A DNA stretch of 6,505 nucleotides from JANMZR01 sp031383555 (GCA_031383555.1 JANMZR010000438.1:1-6505), one strand, 5' to 3'; positions 1-6,505 are shown, numbered from the stretch's first letter. Translations and numbers: made by a program. The notes: generated from the letters alone by a model not told the origin.

Positions 1-60
1 TTATTTTTTTATTCAAAATACACCTCCTACTTTCGAAACATAATAACAAATAAATGCAAT

Positions 61-102
61 TTTAAATTTCTTTTTCCGACCGCAATATAGGAGAAATTTA
101 AA
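61..102. repeat. AT-rich inverted repeat, 11-bp perfect arms
   Basis: The left arm TTTAAATTTCT (61-71) is the exact reverse complement of AGAAATTTAAA (92-102), with a 20-base spacer. A related AAATTTTAAAT stretch follows at about 107-117. There is no T-run directly after the right arm, so this is not a canonical intrinsic terminator. It could be a binding site, the remnant of the end of an upstream transcription unit, or chance in AT-rich DNA. Confidence 0.35.
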
Positions 103-274
103 TCAAAAATTTTAAATCGAGAAGCTGACAAAAATTAGTTATCGATTCTACCAAGTGGCTGGAAACCACAAAAAATAGTAACATTTTTATTTTCTAAAAT
201 TGAATAGTAGAGTTTGTAAAAACTCTAGAAAAGATTGTTTTGCTTATCATCAACTAAAACCAAATTTTTCCTGA

Positions 275-327
275 TCAGGCTGAGTGAGAAATCCCGGGCG
301 GTCGGAGTGTTTCATTACTCAGTCTGA
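275..327 (+). promoter_or_regulatory. Strong imperfect hairpin in the susC leader
   Basis: Bases 275-287 (TCAGGCTGAGTGA) pair with 315-327 (TTACTCAGTCTGA) over 13 positions, including two G-U wobbles. After a single bulged A at 314, GAAA (288-291) pairs with TTTC (310-313). The 18-base loop (292-309) is GC-rich, unlike the surrounding AT-rich sequence, and can form a further TCC/GGA pairing. A run of six G follows at 330-335. The helix starts inside the perfect 10-base palindrome CCTGATCAGG (270-279), which could compete with it. No T-tract follows, so it is not an intrinsic terminator. It may be a cis-acting RNA element controlling susC, a protein-binding site, or an independent small RNA. 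I do not recognise a known riboswitch class. Confidence 0.45.
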
Positions 328-352
328 AAGGGGGGAAGCTACAAAGTAACAA

Positions 353-403
353 ATGGCCAAAATAGATAAAACATTAATGGCTTTTGATTTTTTAAGTTTT
401 TGA
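353..403 (+). other. Possible 16-codon leader ORF upstream of susC
   Basis: An ATG at 353 opens a short frame reading MAKIDKTLMAFDFLSF, ending in TGA at 401-403. It follows the G-run after the 275-327 hairpin and ends 57 bases before susC. Three of its last six codons are TTT (Phe), which is reminiscent of leader-peptide attenuators, but the AT-rich context makes TTT runs likely by chance. There is no independent evidence of translation. Confidence 0.15.
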
Positions 404-460
404 AGAATGTTTTAAAATTAAAATCGGGTGAAATTGCCCTAATACTTTAAAAAAAGAAAT

Positions 461-3400
461 ATGAAAAAAATCTACTTAATTTATATGTTGCTCATGTCGG
501 GACTGGCCTTAGCACAAGAGAAAGTGATAACTGGAACCATAAGTTCTGAATCTGAGGGTATTCTGCCAGGTACGTCGGTGGCGGTGAAAGGCACAAATTT
601 TGGAACTGTTACCAATGCTGAAGGGAAATTTTCCTTAAAAATTCCTGTAGGTTATAATACAATTACAATAAGTTCAATTGGCTACGCAACTACGGATGTA
701 AACATTGAAAATAAATCGTCAATAATTCTGAGCTTAATTGCCGACAATAAAATATTGAATGAGGTAGTAGTTACTGCATTAGGTATCACACGGGAGAAAA
801 AATCACTTGGTTATTCACAACAAGAGGTAAAAGGTGAAGCTTTAATTGAGTCACGATCTGCCAATGTGGCCAACTCTTTGGCGGGCAGGATTGCTGGGGT
901 GAGAATATCGGCCAACGGCGGCCCAGGCTCTGGCTCCACTATTCAAATTCGTGGTTCATCTTCAGTTTCAGGTAATAACCAGCCCTTGGTAGTAGTGGAT
1001 GGTGTTCCTATTCAACAGCAATTTGACAAACAATTTGGCGGTGGTCTATCTGAAATTAGCCCAGATAATATTAAGGAAATTTCTGTATTGAAAGGCCCAA
1101 ATGCAGCAGCTCTTTATGGCTCAAGAGCAGCCAATGGGGTAATATTAGTAACTACAAAAGATGGTTCAAATGTAAAAGGACTTGGTATAGAATTTAACTC
1201 CAATTTTACTGCCGAGAGGCCCTTTGTTAAACCTAATTTCCAAAATACCTACGGTGGCGGATCTGGTTATACTACTTGGTATGCGGATGGATGGAGTGGT
1301 GCCATCGCTCCTGATGCCTATGACCAATATAAAAGCGCTTATGGATTTGTGAACCCAGGTAAAACTACTGGTACCGACGGTACTGATGAAAGCTGGGGTG
1401 CACCTATGGATGGCCGTTTGATTAGGCAGTGGTATACGGGTAAGGATGTATCTCCCCTGACACCGCAGCCCAATAACTGGGATGAATATTGGCAAACTGG
1501 TACTTCAAAAACCAATAACTTAGCATTTTCGGGCGGTAACGACAAAGGAAGCTTTCGCTTAAGTATTGGAAGGCTCGACCAAGCAGGTTTGATGGCGTTC
1601 AACAATTTTTACAGAAATAATTTTAAAATAAATTCAAATTATAAGGTTTCGAAATTTTTAACCGCTATTGTTTCTGGCGAATACTTGAAGTCCGGCGGCA
1701 ACAGAACTTATCAAAACGGTGACCAGTTTATTTGGTCGCATAGGCATGTGTCGTGGGATCAATTGGCAAAGTATAACGACTACTCAAATGTGCACATTCA
1801 GAGGGCTTTACCTGGTAAATTACCTGATACAGATCCAGCTAACTGGCAACATACTTTTTTCACAAATCCTTTTTACACAAGCGAAAAATTGCCATTTACC
1901 AATGATAAAGATCGTTTGGTAGGAAATATTGCTTTGAATTTCACTTTAGCTCCAAACTTAAAGTTGATGACTCGCTCAGGTACTGACATCTGGTCGGATA
2001 CTCGCACAAATATTATCAATTTTGAAAGGGTACGAAATGGTAATAAAACAGCTGGCAGATATTCTGAAGAGGTGCTTCGTAGGCAAGAAACCAATCATGA
2101 CGCTCTATTGACTTATGACAAAGCCATAAACAATAATTTAGCTATTGTAGTCTCAGTAGGTGCAGCTGACAGGGTTAATTATTATAAAAGAAACTTTGCC
2201 AATGTAAACGAGCTAGTGGTTGATGGTGTTTATAACTTGGCCAACTCAAATCCTAGTCAAAACATAATTGATAGTCGCATTGAAAAATCGGAAGTGCAAA
2301 GTGCTTACGGCTCAATGCAAATCGGTTTTAGGAATGCGTTGTTTTTAGATTTGACTGCTCGCAATGACTGGTCGAGTACATTGCCTTCAGCAGATCGATC
2401 TTATTTTTATCCATCAGCTTCATTAAGTGCAGTAGTTACAGATTTACTTAATGCATCAAATTATTTTCTCTCCTATGGGAAAGTGCGTGCAAGCTGGGCA
2501 CAAGTAGGCAACGATGCTGACCCTTATCAATTAGCACAAACGTTTAGAGCAGGTGGCTCATGGAATAGTTCATTACCCCAATATTTTGAAAATTTGGTGA
2601 TTGCAAATTCAAATTTGAAGCCAGAAATCACAACTGGTATTGAGGTTGGTGCCGATTTAAAATTTTTCAAAAATAGAATTGGCTTAGACTTTACTTACTA
2701 TAATCAAACTACTAAAAATCAGATACTTGGTGTAGAAATATCAAAAGCAAGTGCTTATGACAAGCGTATTTTGAATGCTGGAAAAATCACTAATCAAGGA
2801 ATAGAAATATCGCTTTCAGGCAAAGTTTTGGAATTGGCCTCTGGCTTTAGATGGGAAACTGGATTGAATTTTTCAAGAAATAGAAACAAGGTAATTGAAT
2901 TGGCTGAGGGTTTGGATACCTATACATTGCAGGAGCGCAGAGGCCTGACTTCCATCGCAAAAGTAGGCCAAGCCTATGGTACTTTATTCGGTATCGGGTT
3001 CAAACATGCACCAGATGGTCAGTTAATTTTTGCAAATGGATTGCCAATTGTGGAAACTACTCCAAAAATATTGGGTAATGTGCAGCCTGATTGGATGGGA
3101 GGCGTTTCAAATAATTTTACCTTTAAAAAGTTCAGCTTAAGCTCATTGATAGATGTAAAAATGGGAGGTGACTTTTATGACGAAGGTACCGGAACTGCCA
3201 GGTGGACAGGCCAATACGCTGAAACTGCCATTGGGCGTGAAGAAGGTGTAATAGGCAAAGGAGTAATGAATGTGGGCACTGCAGAAAGTCCAAAATATGT
3301 TCCTAACGAGGTGATAGTGGCAGGAAACCAATTTTATGGTTATAACAATCCTCGCCGCTACCACGAGGCTTCTATACATGATGGATCTTTTGTGAAATTG

Positions 3401-3625
3401 AGAGAATTGTCATTCGGATATAGCTTACCCAAAACTATGCTTTCGAGATTAGGAATACAATCAGCAAAAATATCATTGGTAGGAAGAAACTTGGCGATTT
3501 TGTTTAAAAACGCTCCTCACATTGACCCAGAGGTTGATCGCTTTGGAGCAAATTCACAAGGTTTTGCCTATGGTGAAATACCAAATTCGAGGAGTTTGGG
3601 TGCCAATTTGTCTTTGACGTTTTAG
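461..3625 (+). CDS. SusC/RagA-family TonB-dependent outer-membrane receptor
   Basis: This is an outer-membrane channel that, with a SusD-type lipoprotein, imports bulky nutrients using TonB energy. At 1,054 residues it has full family length. A Sec signal peptide covers residues 1-18 (cleavage after ALA, before Q19). A carboxypeptidase-regulatory-like beta domain follows at about 22-95, with GTxFGTVTNAEGKFSL and SSIGY. The TonB-box-like EVVVTALG is at about 101-108. The plug (about 112-235) has LAGRIAGVRIS, IQIRGSSS, PLVVVDGVPI and LKGPNAAALYGSRAANGVI, all typical of SusC proteins. The rest is a beta-barrel ending in LGANLSLTF with a terminal Phe, as expected for Bam-dependent insertion. The ATG at 461 is chosen because the signal peptide starts there after an A-rich tract. 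It ends with TAG. The substrate cannot be read from the sequence. No FecR-type extension is present, and no sigma/anti-sigma pair is visible nearby. Confidence 0.96.
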   Translation: MKKIYLIYMLLMSGLALAQEKVITGTISSESEGILPGTSVAVKGTNFGTVTNAEGKFSLKIPVGYNTITISSIGYATTDVNIENKSSIILSLIADNKILNEVVVTALGITREKKSLGYSQQEVKGEALIESRSANVANSLAGRIAGVRISANGGPGSGSTIQIRGSSSVSGNNQPLVVVDGVPIQQQFDKQFGGGLSEISPDNIKEISVLKGPNAAALYGSRAANGVILVTTKDGSNVKGLGIEFNSNFTAERPFVKPNFQNTYGGGSGYTTWYADGWSGAIAPDAYDQYKSAYGFVNPGKTTGTDGTDESWGAPMDGRLIRQWYTGKDVSPLTPQPNNWDEYWQTGTSKTNNLAFSGGNDKGSFRLSIGRLDQAGLMAFNNFYRNNFKINSNYKVSKFLTAIVSGEYLKSGGNRTYQNGDQFIWSHRHVSWDQLAKYNDYSNVHIQRALPGKLPDTDPANWQHTFFTNPFYTSEKLPFTNDKDRLVGNIALNFTLAPNLKLMTRSGTDIWSDTRTNIINFERVRNGNKTAGRYSEEVLRRQETNHDALLTYDKAINNNLAIVVSVGAADRVNYYKRNFANVNELVVDGVYNLANSNPSQNIIDSRIEKSEVQSAYGSMQIGFRNALFLDLTARNDWSSTLPSADRSYFYPSASLSAVVTDLLNASNYFLSYGKVRASWAQVGNDADPYQLAQTFRAGGSWNSSLPQYFENLVIANSNLKPEITTGIEVGADLKFFKNRIGLDFTYYNQTTKNQILGVEISKASAYDKRILNAGKITNQGIEISLSGKVLELASGFRWETGLNFSRNRNKVIELAEGLDTYTLQERRGLTSIAKVGQAYGTLFGIGFKHAPDGQLIFANGLPIVETTPKILGNVQPDWMGGVSNNFTFKKFSLSSLIDVKMGGDFYDEGTGTARWTGQYAETAIGREEGVIGKGVMNVGTAESPKYVPNEVIVAGNQFYGYNNPRRYHEASIHDGSFVKLRELSFGYSLPKTMLSRLGIQSAKISLVGRNLAILFKNAPHIDPEVDRFGANSQGFAYGEIPNSRSLGANLSLTF

Positions 3626-3632
3626 GCAGTAG

Positions 3633-3749
3633 AACCCACCTCGCCGACTTCGTCAGGCATCCCTCCAAGGAGGGGATTTGCTTAGCCGAACCAAAATCCT
3701 TCCTTGGGGAAGGTGGCATTCTGGCGAAGCCGAATGACGGAAGGGGTTT
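3633..3749. repeat. Compound palindromic repeat between susC and susD
   Basis: A GC-rich element of about 117 bp begins 7 bases after the susC stop and differs sharply in composition from its surroundings. The left half (3633-3679) and right half (3694-3749) are imperfect reverse complements: AACCC at the left end faces GGGGTTT at the right, and GGATTT (3674-3679) faces AAATCC (3694-3699). Each half also forms its own hairpins: CCCTCC/GGAGGG (3661-3674), CCTTCC/GGAAGG (3698-3713, loop TTGG), CATTC-GGC/GCC-GAATG (3717-3736, one bulged T, loop GAA), and GCC-GA/TC-GGC (about 3643-3658). From memory, similar palindromes built on CCCCTCC/GGAGGGG recur between genes in Bacteroidota genomes, so I read it as a MITE- or REP-like dispersed repeat. 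I see no target-site duplication. In the transcript it would form a large structure separating susC from susD. Confidence 0.75.
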
Positions 3750-3796
3750 ATTCTTATTAAACAAATTATTATCCAGAAAAAATTAATTATAACATC

Positions 3797-5263
3797 ATGA
3801 AAATAAATAAAATAACTTACTATTCACTGTTCATTTTTGGTCTGCTTACTTCAAATTCTTGTACTAAAGATTTTGATGCAATGAATGTTGACCCCAATAA
3901 CCCAACGGCAATTGGCCCGCAGTATTTGTTTCCTTACGCAGCTGAAAAAGTAGTAGACCGCTATTGGGGTGGTAATGTGCGTTTTGAGCGCCTCAATTTG
4001 GATGGTGCTATGCTCTGGACCCAATATTTGGCAAGAAATATCTATTCAAATGAAGGCGATAATTACGGTATTACACCTACTTTTTACAACAATACTTGAA
4101 AGTCGCTGTATAATGATGGGCTATTGAATTTCCAAAGAGTGGTGAAAGAGTCGGGGCCAACTGGTAAAACGCCAAATGCCAATTATGAAGGAGTGGCTAT
4201 GGTGATGCGCTCTTGGACATTTTCACTTCTAACTGATCTTTTTGGCGCTATTCCTTACGCTGAGTCATTGAAAGGTACTGATGAAAAGCCAATATATACA
4301 CCAGCTTATGATTCTATGGACAAAGTATATGCAGGAATATTGGCCGACCTTAAAGTTGCCAATGAAAAAATGACAATAACAGGGCCTGCAATTTCTGGCG
4401 ATATCATCTATGGTGGGAATATTTTGAAATGGAAAAAATTTGCCAACTCTTTACGATTGCGTTTAGCCAATAGACAAGCTGCCAAAAAACCGGCAGAGTC
4501 AAAGGCTATAATGAAAGAAATTATTGGAGATCCTGCTAAATATCCAATTTTTGAAAGCAATGCCGATAACGCACTTTTGGCTAATACAATACAGCGGCCA
4601 TCAAATAATGAGTGGCATGAGGTAATGGTATTTGGTAGCCGTACCGACTGGAGCATGAGTAAAACCATTGTTGATAAATTAACTACCTTGGAAGATACTC
4701 GATTAGATGTTTTTGCAACTAAAAATAAGGCAAATACTTTTGAAGGAATACCAAATGGATTACCAGATGCTATAGCCACCACTTATTTGAGTTCGGCTTC
4801 TACTTTGGGCAATTATTTTATTCAACCCAATACGCCTTCAGTGATAATGACTTATAGCGAATTGCAATTGATACTTGCTGAGGCCGCTTTTGATGGCGAC
4901 ATAGAGGGTGGAGCAGCCGATTATTTCAAAAAAGGTATTGATGCTTCTTTTTCTCAATATGCATTAAAAACACCTATAGAATATATTTCAAAACTTGGAG
5001 AAATAACAAAATCCAAGATAATGGAACAAAAATGGATTGCATTATTTGGCCAAGTGGTAGAAGCTTGGACTGAGTTTAGAAGAACTGGCATGCCCAATTT
5101 TTCCCCACGTGACCCAAGAGCAGTTTTTGAAAATGATGGCTTGGTGCCAACTAGATTACCTTATCCAACAACTGAATATTCGCTCAACAAAGCCAAATTA
5201 GATGAAGGTATAAAATTGAATGGACCTGATAACATGAAAACTAAACTTTGGTGGGTGGAATAG
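3797..5263 (+). pseudogene. SusD/RagB-family lipoprotein gene with in-frame TGA at codon 101
   Basis: This is the surface lipoprotein partner of SusC, which captures substrate and lids the channel. Read through the TGA at 4097-4099, it encodes 488 residues, normal for the family. The lipoprotein signal peptide ends at Cys22 (lipobox-like SNSC), followed by TKDFDAMNVDPNNPT, characteristic of SusD-like lipoproteins. The interrupted segment reads NNT-stop-KSLYNDGLLNFQRV. Family members commonly have Trp before the K-x-LY segment, so TGG to TGA is the simplest explanation. The frame is kept on both sides and the 3' part (ending LWWVE, TAG) has no further damage. Options are a recent nonsense mutation, a sequencing error, readthrough, or two separate products: a 100-residue N-terminal fragment (3797-4099) and a 3' fragment that would need an internal start such as TTG at 4124. 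The 3' fragment would lack a signal peptide and could not reach the surface. The SusD identity is firm; whether the gene is functional is uncertain. Confidence 0.85.
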
Positions 5264-5308
5264 TTGGTTGATTGAAAAATTGGTAATTGGTTACTGGAAA
5301 ATTGGTTG
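5264..5308. repeat. Two degenerate ATTGGT-type tandem units after susD
   Basis: Directly after the susD stop codon, a 23-base unit (5264-5286) and a 22-base unit (5287-5308) share the pattern TTGGTT-n-n-TG-AAAAATTGGT. The words ATTGGT/TTGGTT recur five times in 45 bases. It is low-complexity and non-coding in the susD frame. It could be a dispersed simple repeat or sequence left by slippage; no function is evident. Confidence 0.45.
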
Positions 5309-5367
5309 TATGAAATATAAGTAATACTTGTTTTTTACAATTTCGAAAAATAAATTATAACAAAAAA

Positions 5368-5416
5368 GACCACAGAGTGGTCAAGCAACAATAACCTGAG
5401 GTGTACCTCTGGGCTT
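5368..5416 (+). promoter_or_regulatory. Two-hairpin leader before the small lipoprotein gene
   Basis: GACCAC (5368-5373) and GTGGTC (5377-5382) form a perfect 6-bp stem with an AGA loop. Directly after it, AAGC (5383-5386) pairs with GCTT (5413-5416). This encloses an 8-base single-sided bulge (5387-5394) and a second stem, CC-T-GAGG / CCTC-T-GG (5395-5412), with one T-T mismatch and a TGTA loop. The structure ends 14 bases before the ATG at 5431. No T-tract follows, so it is not a terminator for susD. It could be an RNA processing or stability element, or a translational control structure. I do not recognise a named RNA family. Confidence 0.4.
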
Positions 5417-5430
5417 AAACAAACAAAATC

Positions 5431-5892
5431 ATGAAAAAAATAATAATCTTAAGTATCATCTTATCAACCTTTTCTTGTAAAAAAGCAGATCCTTTTGTGG
5501 ATAGAATTGTATCGCCAGTTTTAATCGTTTTCGAAAATGCTGGAATACCTACAAATGGGCTAACAACAGAGCCTACTATAAACTCATCAATTACAGCCGA
5601 TGCAAGTATTACTGTAAAGCTTTTTGAGTTAGATAAAAAGGGAATTTTAGACATTAAAGTTGGCATTGATAGCTTGCCAGTGAAATCACTTCCTGTGATG
5701 ATTAAACTCAGAAACGGAACAAAAGTAGCTGAGGGTACAACAGATGTAACTGGCAAATTATCAATAGCAACCCCTTGGAAAGCAATGGGTTTGACTACTC
5801 CAGCTGCAGGTAATTCAGTTTCTCTAATGGTTTCAGCTACTTATAAGGATGTGCCTTTTTCGAAACTGTTTAGGCTTACAGCTACAAAATAG
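5431..5892 (+). CDS. Small predicted lipoprotein with an Ig-like segment, function unknown
   Basis: I do not recognise this 153-residue protein. It starts with a lysine pair and a hydrophobic stretch leading to Cys16 (TFSC), a lipoprotein signal peptide of the Bacteroidota type. The mature protein (CKKADPF) is mostly predicted beta-strand. Residues about 88-113 (PVMIKLRNGTKVAEGTTDVTGKLSI) resemble the strand-turn pattern of bacterial Ig-like or CNA-B-like folds, where a Gly-Lys turn follows a T-D pair. No catalytic motif is visible. It lies 167 bp after susD and 58 bp before the aminotransferase gene on the same strand, so joint expression with the latter is likely. An accessory surface or periplasmic role for the SusC/SusD pair, analogous in position to SusE/SusF, is only a positional inference. 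The ATG at 5431 is chosen for the signal peptide and the A/C-rich tract before it. It ends with TAG. Confidence 0.85.
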   Translation: MKKIIILSIILSTFSCKKADPFVDRIVSPVLIVFENAGIPTNGLTTEPTINSSITADASITVKLFELDKKGILDIKVGIDSLPVKSLPVMIKLRNGTKVAEGTTDVTGKLSIATPWKAMGLTTPAAGNSVSLMVSATYKDVPFSKLFRLTATK

Positions 5893-5950
5893 AGCATAAA
5901 AAAAATACAAATATTTTAAAAACAAACAAACAAAAATAAAAAACAAAACT
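5893..5950 (+). promoter_or_regulatory. A/C-rich translation initiation region of the aminotransferase gene
   Basis: The 58-base gap is almost only A, with scattered C and T, and includes a short AAAC repeat (about 5920-5934). It has no Shine-Dalgarno match and no hairpin. Unstructured A-rich tracts before the start are typical of Bacteroidota. The absence of a terminator suggests that the lipoprotein gene and the aminotransferase gene share a transcript. Confidence 0.4.
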
Positions 5951-6505
5951 ATGGTAAACAGACGAAGTATTTTAAAATCGGGCTTAGCCACCTTAAGTGG
6001 TATGGCTTTGGCCCCTCATTTTTCACAAGGTGCTTTTGCAGGCGCAAACTTCACTATTGACAAGCAGAATCGCCTCTACTACAGCCCTTTAGCTCGTGAA
6101 TATTTTTTGGAAGAAAGGCCTAATATGGCTGGAATGATGGCCAGATTAAATGCCAATGAAAATCCATACGGGCCACCAGAAAGCACAAAAAAGGCAGTTG
6201 CTGAGGCAGTTGCTGGAGGCAACAGATATTCATGGAAAGAATTGGCCACTTTAGTTGATAAACTCGCCAAAAAAGAGGGGGTTTCTAAAGATAACATCAT
6301 GATGGGCCCAGGCTCATCTGACTTATTAGAAAAATTTGCAATGGTGCTTTTTATGAATGGAGGAAATTTAGTATCGGCCGATCCCACTTATATGTCACTA
6401 ATAAAAGTTGCAGAGGCAATGGGTGCAAAATGGAAGGCAATTCCTTGTAAATCAGACTGGAGTCATGACCTTAAAGCTATGGAAGCTGCCATTGATTCAG
6501 AGACT
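5951..6505 (+). CDS. Tat-exported HisC-like PLP-dependent aminotransferase (5' part)
   Basis: This class I/II aminotransferase-fold enzyme resembles histidinol-phosphate aminotransferase. The frame is open to the window end, giving 185 residues of an expected 370-400, so the Schiff-base lysine and the Arg that binds the substrate carboxylate are not visible. Residues 1-30 form a twin-arginine signal (NRRSILK, hydrophobic stretch, likely cleavage after AFA30), so the protein should leave the cytoplasm folded with its PLP. The catalytic domain shows LNANENPYGPP (about 66-76), the HisC-type N-terminal motif; NRYSWKEL (91-98), matching the usual RYP-x-L region; GPGSSDLL (119-126), the phosphate-cup loop; and SADPTYMSL (142-150). 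Cytoplasmic HisC lacks a signal peptide, so a role in histidine synthesis is unlikely. Transamination, racemisation or a lyase reaction on an imported amino compound is possible. The start at 5951 is fixed by the Tat motif. Confidence 0.88.
   Translation, partial: MVNRRSILKSGLATLSGMALAPHFSQGAFAGANFTIDKQNRLYYSPLAREYFLEERPNMAGMMARLNANENPYGPPESTKKAVAEAVAGGNRYSWKELATLVDKLAKKEGVSKDNIMMGPGSSDLLEKFAMVLFMNGGNLVSADPTYMSLIKVAEAMGAKWKAIPCKSDWSHDLKAMEAAIDSET

Larger units (their letters stand above)
1..460 (+). promoter_or_regulatory. Gene-free AT-rich leader upstream of susC
   Basis: I see no convincing protein gene on either strand here. The stretch is AT-rich and carries several inverted repeats: an AT-only pair at 61-102, a small GTGG/CCAC hairpin at 155-169, a strong imperfect hairpin at 275-327, and a weak GCCA/TGGC pair around 355-382. 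A 16-codon ORF (353-403) is the only small reading frame I noted. I found no clean match to the Bacteroidota promoter (TTG near -33, TAnnTTTG near -7). The last bases before the susC start are a run of A, as is usual in Bacteroidota, which do not rely on Shine-Dalgarno pairing. If transcription starts before position 275, the susC mRNA has an unusually long structured 5' UTR. Any gene upstream of position 1 lies outside the window. Confidence 0.5.

Noticed and set aside
155..169. GTGG/CCAC hairpin in the leader
   Set aside because: A 4-bp stem with a 7-base loop is expected by chance; listed only as part of the leader description.
270..330. Resemblance to a TPP riboswitch (CTGATC and CTGAG...GAAAT words)
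   Set aside because: The words occur in the wrong order, and the conserved downstream segment with the paired thiamine sensor arms is absent; the dominant fold is a single long hairpin.
393..400. Bacteroidota -7 promoter element TAAGTTTT before susC
   Set aside because: It lacks the final G of TAnnTTTG, and there is no TTG at the expected distance upstream; it lies in a T-rich tract where such matches are common.
3504..3764. Minus-strand reading frame of 86 codons over the susC end and the repeat
   Set aside because: It overlaps the well-supported susC barrel end and the palindromic repeat, and has no recognisable protein features.
4408..4782. Minus-strand reading frame of 124 codons inside susD
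   Set aside because: Antisense to a conserved SusD segment, with no domain or start signals of its own.
5319..5336. Intrinsic terminator after susD (AAGT-AAT-ACTT followed by T-run)
   Set aside because: The stem is only 4 bp, mostly A-T, so it is too weak to call despite six T's following.
5415..5756. Minus-strand reading frame of 113 codons over the small lipoprotein gene
   Set aside because: The + strand frame has a clear lipoprotein signal peptide and operon position; the minus frame has neither.
6079..6387. Minus-strand reading frame of 102 codons over the aminotransferase gene
   Set aside because: It lies wholly within conserved HisC-like motifs on the other strand; it is a shadow frame.

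Overview
The window (6,505 bp, AT-rich, roughly 40% GC by eye) comes from a member of the Bacteroidota. The evidence is a SusC/SusD outer-membrane uptake pair, short lipoproteins with Bacteroidota-style N-termini, no Shine-Dalgarno sites, and A/C-rich tracts directly before the start codons. A Cytophagales-type or related environmental lineage is plausible, but the window alone does not settle it. All supported genes lie on the + strand.

Layout. Positions 1-460 are a gene-free, AT-rich leader with several inverted repeats, the strongest being an imperfect hairpin of about 17 bp at 275-327. Then comes a complete susC-like TonB-dependent receptor gene (461-3625). The 171-bp gap after it is mostly filled by a compound palindromic repeat (3633-3749). 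Next is a susD-like lipoprotein gene (3797-5263) interrupted by an in-frame TGA at codon 101, where the surrounding sequence strongly suggests the ancestral codon was TGG (Trp). A 167-bp gap holds a degenerate ATTGGT repeat and a two-hairpin leader. It is followed by a small, unrecognised lipoprotein gene (5431-5892) and, 58 bp later, by the 5' part of a Tat-exported, HisC-like PLP aminotransferase gene (5951 to beyond the window end).

Working together (inference). SusC is the outer-membrane channel, energised by TonB, and SusD is its surface lid for substrate capture. The small lipoprotein may be an accessory surface or periplasmic protein. The Tat signal places the aminotransferase-fold enzyme outside the cytoplasm, probably in the periplasm, where it could act on an imported amino compound. 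There are no glycoside hydrolases, sulfatases or proteases in the window, so the substrate cannot be named.

The most notable points are the Trp-to-TGA change in susD, the palindromic element between susC and susD, the structured leaders before susC and before the small lipoprotein gene, and the exported PLP-enzyme gene next to a SusC/SusD pair. No clearly new multi-gene system was found.
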